DNA of 64,000 nucleotides. Origin: Apostichopus japonicus (taxonomy: Eukaryota; Echinodermata; Holothuroidea; Aspidochirotida; Stichopodidae). The DNA lies in the NCBI RefSeq assembly GCF_037975245.1, contig NC_092576.1, positions 44,385,111 to 44,449,110 on the forward strand, given 5' to 3'. The notes under the pieces are model-generated. The model worked only from the letters and a program-made list of their open reading frames with translations, did not search any database and was not told the DNA's origin. A program made the translations under genes and the position numbers. Shown here piece by piece: positions 12,420-24,600 of the stretch (within the stretch, counting starts at the first letter, position 1; each line of letters opens with the position of its first letter).

Positions 12420-13010
12420 AAAACACGCACACACGTACGTACGTAGGCCTACATTCGTTATAATGATAACGTACGTACGTAATAATATCACGTACTTACG
12501 TGATAGTTACGTACGTACGTTATAATACTACGTACGTACGTAATATTATCACGTACGTACGTGATATTTATTACATAAGTACGTAATTATACTACGTATG
12601 TACGTAATTGTGTCACGTATGCTTACGTTAGACAAGTGTTTACGTAGGTTATATCACATAATAAAATCACGTACGAACGTACGTAGGCCTACAGTCGTTA
12701 TAACTATAACGTAAATACGTAATAATATCACGTACATACGTGATATTTATTACGTAGGTACGTGATAATACTACATACGTAATATTATCACGTACGTACG
12801 TGATGGATATCACGTTAGTACGCTCGCTTACATTAGACAAGTGTTTACATAGGTTATATCACATAATGAAAACACATACGTACGTACTTACGTATGCCTT
12901 CATTCGTTATAATTACCACGAACGTATCCAATAATATCACGTACGTAATATGAGTACGTATGTGTACACGTATATTACGTACGGAGTGTTATTACGAACG
13001 TTTGTACGTA
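12420..13010. repeat. Palindromic ACGTACGT array
   Basis: Dense TACGTACGTA, TATCACGTACGTACGTGATA and TAATATTATCACG blocks alternate. Units of ~230 bp are partly repeated: TACGTAGGTTATATCACATAATAAAA near 12,398 and 12,640, with a diverged third near 12,845. Most words are self-complementary, so the stretch can form multiple cruciforms. No coding content. Confidence 0.75.
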
Positions 13011-13020
13011 ATAATTTTTT

Positions 13021-14962
13021 TTTACCGTCTAGAGCTTCGTAGTCTTGTTTTTATCTCAGCAACAAACACTTTATGTGCTGGGAGTTCATGAAACCTTATT
13101 GACATGATTTTTGATGGAGTGGAAAGGGGGGGGGGGTGGGTTAAGGGTCGATTTCGATATCAAGTAGCTTTGCTGAGACGGATATCAATGTGTCAGTGGA
13201 AGCAGATCATGCGTTAATTATATTATAACTTAATTAACTGTACATTCAAAGCCACATTGTAAGGTATTCCTGGTTACTGTTATTAGATGAGTCATGTGGT
13301 CACCAAGAGAACCGTTTGTCATCTCTCTCTCTCTTATTTACTTTCTTAACATGTGAGTGGTGAGGAAGGTAGGGGGGGGGTGAGCTATTTTTGACTGGTT
13401 TATTTAATTTCATTTTGTTCTATCATTACTACGTTAATATGTGAACCAGGCTAATCTAGGTCCCGATTTGATGCTGACTTGGTATCGACTTCTGATTTTA
13501 ACTGACAATGGCAATATTTACGACCTGGATATGACGCTGGCAGTTGTATAAGTGTTAATTCTGATTGTTAACGTGTAGGTTCATGCATTGTGAGCCGGGG
13601 ATAGAAATCACTACTTCATTTTGTTAGCGTGTGTTATTACTACAATGTAAACCATTTGGAAGAAAGTCTGAAGGTGATGATGACAGCCTACTAAGCCTCC
13701 TAACTTCGCTACATACAGTTAACTTGCAACTTTAAAAGCGACTTCTAATTGTCGTTGTCTATTATAAATTTAAATCTTCGATGGTATAATTTAATCCATT
13801 TAACTGTTCTGTGCGGATATAAAAAAATAAAAAAATGCAGTATAAAATTCGGTATTGAAAGATTAAGAGATATATTATATCATAAAACGAACTTTAAAGA
13901 ATCTCCTATGCTTTATTTAATTATTCGTGCTGTTAATTTGTTTATATTTTATGGGTGAGAAATATATTAAAATAAATAGATTTCTTAGTTATTAGGACTA
14001 TATGTCAGATTTGGCAAGGCGGCATGAGCCTTCGTATTATTTTTCCATGCTAACCACGAAAAATATTTCTTCTCCATCTCGCATATTCAATACGATTTAT
14101 CCATACGATTATTGGTCGTAATGTCAAACACTAAAATCAACCAATATTTGATTATAAAACTGCCACTATATAACACCTGGTGCTCACATTTTTCATCGTA
14201 AGTGTCGAAGACGTTTAACGGTAACTTGAAATAATGCTATAAGAGCAAAACGATCGACAGGGCTGGCTAACTTTAAAAGAACGTTCGATTTTATTTGAAA
14301 TCGTTCATCAGGGGAAGAGTAACCCTTTTTCTTTTTCCACAGCTTAAGTAATGACAATTTGAGCACAATTTGCATTATACGCAATAATGGAGTTATGAAA
14401 ATATTGCATAAACCCCAAGTATTTTCAAAGTGACGTTTGTTCACCTTTATAGAACAAAATATATGAACAGAGAATAACTACACAATGAGAACACGATTTG
14501 TAATATCATGGCATATGACATATCACTGGATGCTATTAGATATATCTAACCAGTATTGAATAAAATGATGCATTATTCCTAGCCACTGCTAGACACGGAC
14601 TGACCTACTGTACTTAGCGTCGGTTTCCTTGGTTACGTTGTATGACAGTTTTAGTTACAACATTCCACGTGTACACTAGACGCGTGGCTCGTTTAACTTT
14701 CTATTCATTAGATTTAACCTTGGCTCATGTCATCTATTATTATGCTAATTAAGTATCTATGGGAGTAATGAGTGACGTCAGATATAAAACACGTTCGAGC
14801 ATAATTCGGCTTAAGTTAACCTTTTTTTTTCCAGTAATACCTAAATCAGATTTAATTTGATTTACTTCATTGTCCTTTTACACTTGTTTTTACTTTGTTT
14901 CTATGGCTACGATCAACTGTTTAATAACTTCCCATATGTCCTTTATATAAAGAGTATAATCA
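13021..14962. other. No gene recognised
   Basis: Mainly AT-rich unique sequence with a poly-G run at ~13,125 and (CT)n at ~13,322. Open frames at 13,749-13,958 and 14,193-14,444 show no recognisable domain. Confidence 0.5.
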
Positions 14963-16352
14963 GTGAGCTGCTACTCTAACAGGGAGCTGCTACTTTAAAA
15001 GGGAGCTGCTACTCTAACAGGAAGCTGATATTCCAACAGGGAGCTGCTACTCTAACAGGGAGTTACTACTCTAACAGTGAGCTGCTACTCTAACAGGGAG
15101 TTACTACTCTAACAGTGAGCTGCTACTCTAACAGGAAGCTGCTACTCTAACAATGAGCTGCTACTCTAACAGTGAGCTGCTACTCTAACAGGGGACTGTC
15201 ACGCTAACAGGGAGCTGCTACCCTAACAGGGAGCTAATATTCCAACAGGGAGCTGCTACTCTAAAAGGGAGTTGCTACTCCCACAGGGAGCTGCTACTCC
15301 AACAGGGAGCTGCTTCTCTAACAGGGAGTAGCAACTCCGTACTCCAACAGGGAGCTGATACTCTAACAGTGAGCTGCTACTCTAACAGTGAGCTGCTACT
15401 CTAACAGTGAGCTGCTACTCTAACAGGAAGCTGCTACTCTAATAGGGAGCTGCTACTCTAACAGTGAGCTGCTACCTAACATACAGCTGATATTCCAACA
15501 GGGAGCTGCTACTCTAACAGTGAGCTGCTACTCTAACATGAAGCTGCTACTCTAACAATGGGCTGCTACTCTAACAGTGAGCTGCTACTCTAACAGGGGA
15601 CTGTCACTCTAACAGGGAGCTGCTACCCTAACAGGGAGCTGATATTCCAACAGGGAGCTGCTACTCTAACAGGGAGTTGCTACTCCCACAGGGAGTTGCT
15701 ACTCCAACAGGGAGCTGCTTCTCCAACAGGGAGTAGCAACTCCATACTCCAACAGGGAGCTGATACTCTAACAGTGAGCTGCTACTCTAACAGTGAGCTG
15801 CTGCTGTAACAGTAAGCTGCTACTCTAACAATGAGCTGCTACTCTAACAGGGAGCTGCTACTTTAACAGTGAGCTGCTACTCTAACAGGGAGCTGCTACT
15901 CTAACAGGGAGCTGATACTCTAACAGTGAGCTGCTACCCTAACAGGGAGCTGCTAATCTAACAGGGAGCTGCTACTCTAACAGGGAGCTGCTACTCTAGC
16001 AGGAAGCACTACTCTAACGGGGAGCTGCTACTATAACAGGCAGCTGCTACTCTTACAGGGATCTGCTACTCTAACAGGCAGCTGATATTCTAACAGGGAG
16101 CAACTACTCTAACATCGAGCTGCTACTCTAACAGGAAGCTGCTACTCTAACAAGAAGCTGCTACTCTAACAGGGAGCTGATACTCTAAAATGGAGCTGCT
16201 ACTCTGAGAGGGAGCTGCTAATCTAACAGGAAGCTGCTACTCTAACAGGGAGCTGGTACTCTAACAGGGAGCTGGTACTCTAACGGGGAGCTGCTACTCT
16301 CACAGGCAGCTGCTACTCTAACAGGGAGCTGCTGCTCTAACAGGCAGCTGAT
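14963..16352 (+). repeat. 19-bp minisatellite, ~70 copies
   Basis: The consensus is GGGAGCTGCTACTCTAACA with variants (GTGAGCTG, GGGAGCTGATATTCC). A higher-order repeat of ~405 bp is visible: a distinctive run beginning GGGGACTGTCAC and containing GGGAGTAGCAACTCC occurs at 15,191 and again at 15,596. Confidence 0.95.
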
Positions 16353-19300
16353 ACTCTGTAGAACTATACATACTCCTTCAGTTCATGAAAGTTATAGTTT
16401 TTTTGTCACGTGGTTTAAGCTAGTTAATTTGAATTCACTGTTTTTCAAACAGACATACATCTTATCACACCACTTTTAGCAATATTCTGTTCGTTTGAAC
16501 AACAAAGTTTCGTGATATCAAACGAGACGACGAATTACAGTTGTAAACACTAAAACAATTAAGATGCAATTAAGTAAATAGCAAATTCACAGATGATTTA
16601 CTTTATTTTTATTAAAAGGTATGATTTGACGTACATTGAAACACCGTCGTTTAAGGAAAAAGTTTGCATATAAAACCATCACATGTTCACTTTCACCCAA
16701 TCAGAGTAATGTAATATGACAACCGATGATATAAGATTCTTACATGAGGTTCTGGAAGTCAGTCAAAGATAAGTATAATTAACATTAAGACTATAGTACA
16801 AGTTACAAGCAATCACATATTAATATTGTTCTAACGTTGTTTCTATGCAATGGCTATTTTACAGAAGCGTTAAGATGCCGAACACTCTCACAATATTTCC
16901 ATTCCTTAATTGTTTGTATGAGATGTATGAAATACATCAAAAAGTTTACTCTTATAACAACAAAGTTCATTAAGTCGTAAAAAATATATAGTTAAAATGA
17001 ATTACAATATAAAGAATGGGATATTCATGTGCTTTTTTTTAATTCATGATTCGTAAAGAAACTTACTTATACACGTAATTGTATATTAAAATAAAAGTAG
17101 CTACATATTTTAATAGTTGTATCATTCCTTTTAAATTTGTATTCCACTAATTACAATTTTCGTCATTTTTTTTCACATTTAACGTGAGGTTTTTTATTTT
17201 CCTTTTTTGTTTTAGATCGTAAGATTGTAGTTTTCGAAGTGTTGAGAAGAAGCACTGATACAGTTTAGATATTTCGATGACGTAATTAAATCGTTATATA
17301 CTCTCCACTCCAACACTGATTCCTTGACTGACACCATCCATAACCACTCACGCATCGATTATCGTTCTCCAATTACTATATTTTATATGGCAACATATAT
17401 CGCTAAATTAATTGCTACGAAGGTAAAATCCACAAAGACTGTATGATCAGTGTTCTTCATTTCAAGATTCCTGGTTTCATGAGGGGTGGTGTTTGTACAT
17501 ATGTGACACCCACAGTTACACCTTGGTAACGTGAAAGTAATGTCTTTCTAATACTACCACGAACCTTAACTTTATCTACAGTGTTACAAAACCTTCTATT
17601 AAACTATACCTATATCACAATGTGAAATCTCAAAACCGAGACAGCCAAACTCATCAATATTCCATTTTTTTTGTAATTACTCCATCAAGTACAATTCGAT
17701 GAAAAAGTATTTTTCTCAAAATAGTTTTTTATTCTTTTCGGGGATAACCTATTGATAATCACTTCATTCTGAAATGAGTGGTACCTTATTTATGATAGGC
17801 AGAAGAAATATCCATGAAGTTATACAAGAAAAAAATTGCTTAACAAAATAAAGACATTTGAAAATCTCAGCATAAAATAGAGTGAATTAAAACAAGTATG
17901 GTGATATAAACTTAACTACATAACTAACAGTCCCCTAAGCAAGAAATGTAAACAAATATCGACACATAGTATATGAAAACAGCGATGGTAATTAAAAGCA
18001 AAGTGAAAGATTTAAAGAGGACGATGGCCAATGTTGTAACAACGTCACAATTATATAGAGAGACCCGAATTCCCTTTGAAGTTTCCCAGTACCATCCCAA
18101 CTTGTTTTGTGTAAACCTCGGGCAAGCAATTTTGATGAACTGAGTGGTGTATAATAACTCCAGCGGGATCAGAACAGGTTGTCTTCAGGAACATGTACTT
18201 CGTAATTCATCTACCAGGATCCAACCTTCTACGGGACAAAGAAGAGCATAAACCATGCAAACAAAATGCTTGGGTATTAGGCCTATTCATTTACACTATT
18301 ATTGTTTTATTTTCTTGTTGGAGGCGGGGGTAATGATAATTTTCTGATATTTTTTTTTAATAGTTTCATGATAATTAAATAAGTGGATGTGTAAGAGTGG
18401 AATCATAATATAACGGATGTTTACTAATAAGCTACTGCTGTTTTCTCCTCTAAAACATTACACCTTATTCAATCAGTATGCGTGAATTTAATTAAGGCCT
18501 AATCATTTTACATGTTTTTGGGGTTGATGGATAATCATCACTTTCAGATATTTGATTGTATAAGAGTGGAAATCATTATTAAAAATATTTAATTCTTACC
18601 ATAAATTATATGCAGTATATTTAGTAGGGAATTCATTAATATGACATTTCTGCATTAATATGACATTTCAGTTGCTCATTAGATAGGTAAATATATGTAT
18701 ATTTGTGTTTGTGGTTCTTCTTTTTTTAATATATCTTTTGTTACCAAGTGCTTGATTGGTTTGTTATAGATATATTATTGATGACTATCAATTTACCCTA
18801 CTCATTGGATGATGAGAAGTTTGTGTTCACTTCGTCATTTATACCAATATTTTAATGATTGTTTAGTTATATTTGTATTCTACATGACTTTAAACCTCTC
18901 ACTGTTAGGTATGTAATATAAATTATACTAATACTTTATCACTTTACCACAGTGACTGTAACTACACTTTATATCATACCCATTTGATGGCCATAACCTG
19001 TGTTTACTACATTGATACTTAATCCAGACTTATGGACCAGGTCTTTCTTAAGACGGTTTAACTGTATATAATATATTATTATATTTGCGAACTGCTTCAC
19101 TCTGTTCCAATCACTGGATTTTTACTAGTACTTATCAAGTATTACATCAGTTTTAGTTCCTTCGGAGCGTCGAGGGCCATGACGGGCCCGAAAAATAAAA
19201 CAATACGGTCGCGCTCGTGTTCAACTCCAAATTTTCCTGGGCGATTCAAAAAACGATCCTGGACCCAAATACTATAGACTCCCGCGAACCCCATTTTCGC

Positions 19301-19480
19301 TGCGAACCTAACCTCCCCTATTTACTCGCTACTGTTTTCTATAAGATACATTCTGTGAAAGTAAGACTTCTCGTTAAACAACTATACACTCTGTACCATA
19401 AGTTATGTACAATATTGGTAATTTGTTAGAACTTAATTGATCATGGACCTTGAGCTAACAGAAAAGAGACAGACTAAGCA
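16353..19480. other. No gene confirmed; possible 3' part of the death-domain gene
   Basis: AT-rich sequence downstream of the last confirmed exon. The only candidate is a minus-strand acceptor (CTTTGTCCCGTAG) near 18,235 that would add K-V-G-S-W and a stop in the expected phase 0. It lacks similarity to the expected B-type exon, so it is not called as coding. Confidence 0.3.
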
Positions 19481-19499
19481 TTGACCGGTCGTTACTGTA

Positions 19500-20400
19500 A
19501 TCGATTCGCTGTTTAATTAATGTTTATTTATTGCATGATCTACTCCAAGCATTGTATCTTAAGCAATGATTACTTACAACATCACTTGAAATCTTAAATT
19601 ACATGTTTGTTATGCCAATAATCCATTCCTGTCATGGTTAATAAGTTACGTGCTTACTATATCATTTTAACCCAAACATTGTATGCTTTATCATATTTAC
19701 TAACTACATCAATAGAATCCAATAACTACATCAATAGAATCCAATTTAATATTTTTGTTAACGATATACTTTAAACGACTCAGTGTGTGTTTAATAATAT
19801 GTGTTTACAATGTTACTTTAATCCACACATTGTATGGTAAGTCATATTTGTTGAATACATCAATTGAATCCATTCATAACATGTTAAAGTAGTACATGTT
19901 TAATATATAAGTTTAATCCACCCATGGTATGTTGAGTAGTATTTTTTGACTACATCTCTATAATCCACTATGTGTATATTTAGTAATATTTTTTGACTAA
20001 ACCCTTCTAATCCACTCAGCCTTTTGTTACTAATATGTGTTGACTACATCCCTTTAATCCCCATTGCTTGTTTACTAATGTGTGTTGACTACATCAGTCT
20101 ACTCCACTCAGTGAATGTTAGTAATATTTGTTGACTACATCCCTTTAATCCACTCAGTGTATCTTTAGTAATATTTGTTGACTACATCACTGAAATCCAT
20201 CCATTAATTGATTAGTAATAATTATTGACTATCCACCCATTGCGTGTTTAGTAACATTCTTGACTACATCCCTTTAAGCCACTCAGTGTATGTTTAGTAT
20301 TATTGGTTCACTTCAGGTCTTGAAGTAACTAATATTATATTTATTAATACTTGTTAATTACATAATTTTAATCAACCCATTGCTTATTTATAAATATTTG
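19500..20400. repeat. Degenerate ~55-60-bp tandem repeat
   Basis: Repeating TTTAGTAATATTTGTTGACT, ACATCCCTTTAATCCACTC and AGTGTATG blocks recur with decreasing fidelity to both sides. The best-preserved copies lie at ~19,960-20,300. Confidence 0.7.
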
Positions 20401-20689
20401 TTACAGGCTATTAACTTTCATCCAATCACTCAACGTGTTTTGCTCACTTGTCTCTGCTCATCAGATATGTCAGTACTTTCTTATACTTCTCATTCAGAAA
20501 CCATCAGCTGATAATCGATACATGACGCAATTAAACAGTTATTGATATATCACAGTTACACTTAGTTCATCGGATGACGTCACTGTTAGTTTGCTACTTT
20601 GACTAAGCCATGCTGTGTTCAATACAGTGGCGGGCGCTGAATTACAAACGTCCGGTGGTACCCAAATACCATGCCAATGGTATTTCGAT

Positions 20690-21150
20690 GTTCTTGCTAG
20701 TATTATTACAATACCGATATGTTATTAAAGCAGCATTTTGCGTTGGGTCGCTTTTTTCCACCTTTTTAACATGTGCATCGTTTTTTTTAGATGTATCATT
20801 CATAAAACAGCAAACTAAGATACCATCCAAGTTTCACCCTGCCAAGAGCGTTAATTAGCGAGTAATTAACGATTTATGTCGATAACGAGTAAAAGTGTCC
20901 TCGACAAAGTTTTCATATCTCCAAATCCACTAGTTTGAATTCCACCAATCAGTGAATAGTATGTTTATTCATGAGCATTTTGCGTTTGGTCGCCGTTTTC
21001 TACTTTTTTTGACATGTCCATCGAGTTTTTTACATACATCAAATCACAAAACAGCAAATTAAGATATTAGCCAAGTTTTTCCCTGCCAAAAACGTTAATT
21101 GGCGAGTATTCCACTTACAAAATTAATCGCATTCAGTTCCCAAACCCACT
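20690..21150 (+). repeat. ~240-bp tandem duplication, with an inverted fragment at 21,520
   Basis: CATTTTGCGTTGGGTCGC, CATGTGCATCG..., AAACAGCAAACTAAGATA and CCCTGCCAAGAGCGTTAATT recur in the same order from 20,975. The word GCAAAATGCTGCTTTAA at ~21,525 is the reverse complement of the 20,726 segment, so the whole may be a decayed element with inverted ends next to exon 14. Confidence 0.55.
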
Positions 21151-21590
21151 AGTTTGAATTCAACCAATCAGAGATGCTGGTTTAGTTATGAGCCGTTGCT
21201 AAAAATAGATTCAAGACTTTGCGTTGGTACAACCAGGGAGTTGTTTTGCAACTGCCTGGTACAACTGCCATATAAACTGTTCACAAATCAAGCGTGGTGT
21301 TATATTACGTATCAGTCAATGACGTTCGTAGTGTTTAAATATTCATATTATGGGCGAGGTTTATTCCCAACGGAAAATATCTTGGAGAACAACAAAGTTG
21401 AAATTTGCAATTTTTTCGACTTTTATGCCACCATTTGAAGTAAAATATAAATAGATAAGCTAGTTATGTATGTCGTTATGGCATAGTGGAGTCAGTGAGG
21501 TTGAGAAAAATCATAGAAAAGGACGCAAAATGCTGCTTTAAAACAATATGATGAAATAATTATTATACTGAAGATGGAGTGAGTTCTTAC

Positions 21591-21661
21591 TTCCCAACGA
21601 CCAGAGTCGAGATCAAGGCTATAATATTCATCATCTTTATCACTATCAGGAGTCCAGAACA
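21591..21661 (-). CDS. Exon 14, A-type exon, copy 3 (last one found)
   Basis: 71 nt, acceptor TTTCTTACAG, donor TGGGAA|GTAAGA, phase 1 in and 0 out. It encodes V-FWTPDSDKDDEYYSLDLD... ending SGRWE. A B-type exon (phase 0) should follow below 21.59 kb, but I could not find one. Confidence 0.82.
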
Positions 21662-24600
21662 CTGTAAGAAACAAATACGATTAATAAACAATAAAGGTTG
21701 TAACGAATAAAAGAATATCAATGATCTATTAGTGAAACAGTTTGAACAATACACAATATAAACAACCATATTACGTTAAACTAAGATCTTTATTGTCTCT
21801 AGGGATGCATATTCTTTCTTTTCGCTAAAAATATTTTGGGTTGTCATGGTGTCACATGTTCTTTACAAATGTGAGTTTTGGGAGAATGGTGAAAACAGAC
21901 ATGCTGTAGGTAAGCTACACCTGAGAATACGTTTTATACAAACAAACAAAAAAACTGTAGATGTTCCCAATTAATCCCCTTATCCGTACCAGTCCCTGGT
22001 TAGCACGCAGCTACAATGAAATATTAAACAAAGAATTTTTTTTTTTTCGTGACAAAGCAATGATGTAGACAACACAAGTTTAGTAAGTATTTCAAAAACT
22101 ATAAATCTTTTCAATGTTACACAATAAGATCATCACACAGTTTTTCAATTAGTATTATTATTATTTGGACAATACTTATTAAGCAGTTGTTTAGAATTGC
22201 TAGTGATTACAATTCCGTCAAATCTCAAACCTTTAAAATAATGTCTATCTCACACTGCGATACAGCAGGTATATAAAGATAAAGTACCTTTATTTCGCCA
22301 TTTAGGAAAGATCTTAATCCTTGGGAAAAGCATAATCATTTACTTACATTTCAAAAATACCCGACAATGTAAATTAATTTGCGAAGTTTAAAGTGTTAAC
22401 TCCGTTGCAATACATGTGTCATTTTGTTTACTTTGGAACCATCGAATAGTGTCTGTCAGTATGGGCAGCAATTTTATAGCTGTGTATACATAGCACAATA
22501 CCAGGTCAGCACTTTTCAAAATATGATTTTCGCGATGGAGTTACAGAATTAATATTCTGCCCTTCGTTGTATGTTTAAGTAAAGGATGCATTTCAAGGCT
22601 AGATCATACACTTGGATCATTAGTCGCAACTCTGTAATTGTGCAAGTTGATTTTCATACGTTTCTTTATCCGTCGTGTTTCGACTTTTCTTAAACTTTTC
22701 ACAGAATGTAGCAGTCTGACATTGAAGTCTAATTTGAATGGAGGTTCTATAAGGAACTCTTGTCATCAACTTAACAATTCAATAACAACATCAATTAAAA
22801 ACGTATTAACGATCATAATAAACAATGTAGACTTTCCAAAAAAAAACATCGTCATCGTCGACATTTCTTCGGTGCTACTTTATGATAAATAGTTGAAACT
22901 TAGAGAGAATCACCCAAAATGTGAGATTGAAATTCTGAAAATGCATGTATGAAAATGCAACATTTCCAGTGTACCACTTGAGCAACTGTAAGTACCGAAA
23001 AGAACTAAGACCAACTCGCTTTTTGTCTCCTTATGTTTAAACCGCTTCCTACGATACTGTATTTATTGCTATTTCTAAGGATGTACGCAATCGAAAAGCC
23101 TGTCGCTAATTAATTCTTGTATTGGTATCTGTAAGATGGGCTCAGTACATAGTTATATGTACTTGTTTAAACAATGTATATGATCGTGATGGCTTAAGAC
23201 AGTGTCTCTTCATGCAGCAGATTGACATTAATCAAGAAAACCAATTTACTGAACTTGTTGCAAAGTAAAATGTATCCTGTACGATACGACATGAACAAAT
23301 AAATGATATCTGACAAATGTTCTGGCTCATGAATGTTTACTGCAACAGGCAATGACGCACGGTGTATGGCGCCCTCAGTTTGACTGAAACTAAAAACAAA
23401 TCAATGTCGACTACTGGAATGGTGTGAACTGTAAACAACATGACACATGGAACAGTCATAAACCGATTAATTGATAAGAACTTTACCATCCAGTCCCCGA
23501 GATTTCAGTGTCGATAGAGATGGTCCGACAAGTATCGATGAGGGCAGCAGGCAGTCGGTTAGTCTATAATCAGAGAAAGAAATATAATTAGTCAGTAAAG
23601 TCAGTAAAGTGTTTTGGAACGATCAGGAACACACCGGCTACGGAAAAGTTTGAAAACAACTAAACGGTATTTTCAAAATGATGGAAGCTTTCTTTTCAAA
23701 TGATAAAGGTTTAAATCCAAATCCAAAAGTATCAAAAAAATTCCATAATGACGTCGAGCCCTCAATCAACAGATTCAAAAAGAGATTGCAGTCAATACCG
23801 TAAATCTTAAAGGGTTTGTACCCCCGTAAAATACTGGATTGTGCTGACAAATCTGATAATTCAGTAGCATGCGCTGTTAAGGTTTACAGTAAGAACTGAG
23901 GATACCTGTAATTCCAACGAATAAATCAAACTCGATTTGTTGGAACTATAAACACGTATCTTCAGTTCTTACTGTAATCCTAATAGCATATGCTACAAGT
24001 TTACAGCACGATCCAAACAGACAGATGTCACTGATGTAACCTGTCATGTTTTCTAACTCTATATGAAGGAAGAAAGTTTACAAAATGTAAATCATGCAAT
24101 TTATTTCCTTTTACATCATCCAGTCGTTTATTTTTGTTTATCCGTTATTGAAAATATAAACGATCATTTTCAACATGCTTTAAATAGTAGGGTTTTCCGA
24201 CTTATCAAGGACCCTTGAAGGGTTGGCGGGGGGGGGGGGGTGGATCGTAGAAGAAAAGGATCTTATCAGTTCTTTACCTCTCAATTCGTTTGAATATAAT
24301 TGAAAGCTGCCGACTTAATTTTCTACATGTTTAGTTAATTTCACTATGCACAAACAGACACATGAATTAGCTAACAAACAGATAAAACTAAACAGGAATA
24401 GCATTTGCGCATAATTGAAGACATGGTGGTATATCTCGTGATAATAGTTTCATAAACACTGTATGTTTTATGTCGCAATTTAAATGTGCAAATGTAATGT
24501 ACTCTAATGAGCATATGTAACATTAAATATATATAAATATCCAATATAGCTCTTAAACAGTTGTTACTACTACTATCTATTATGCAATCAAATGGTCGCA

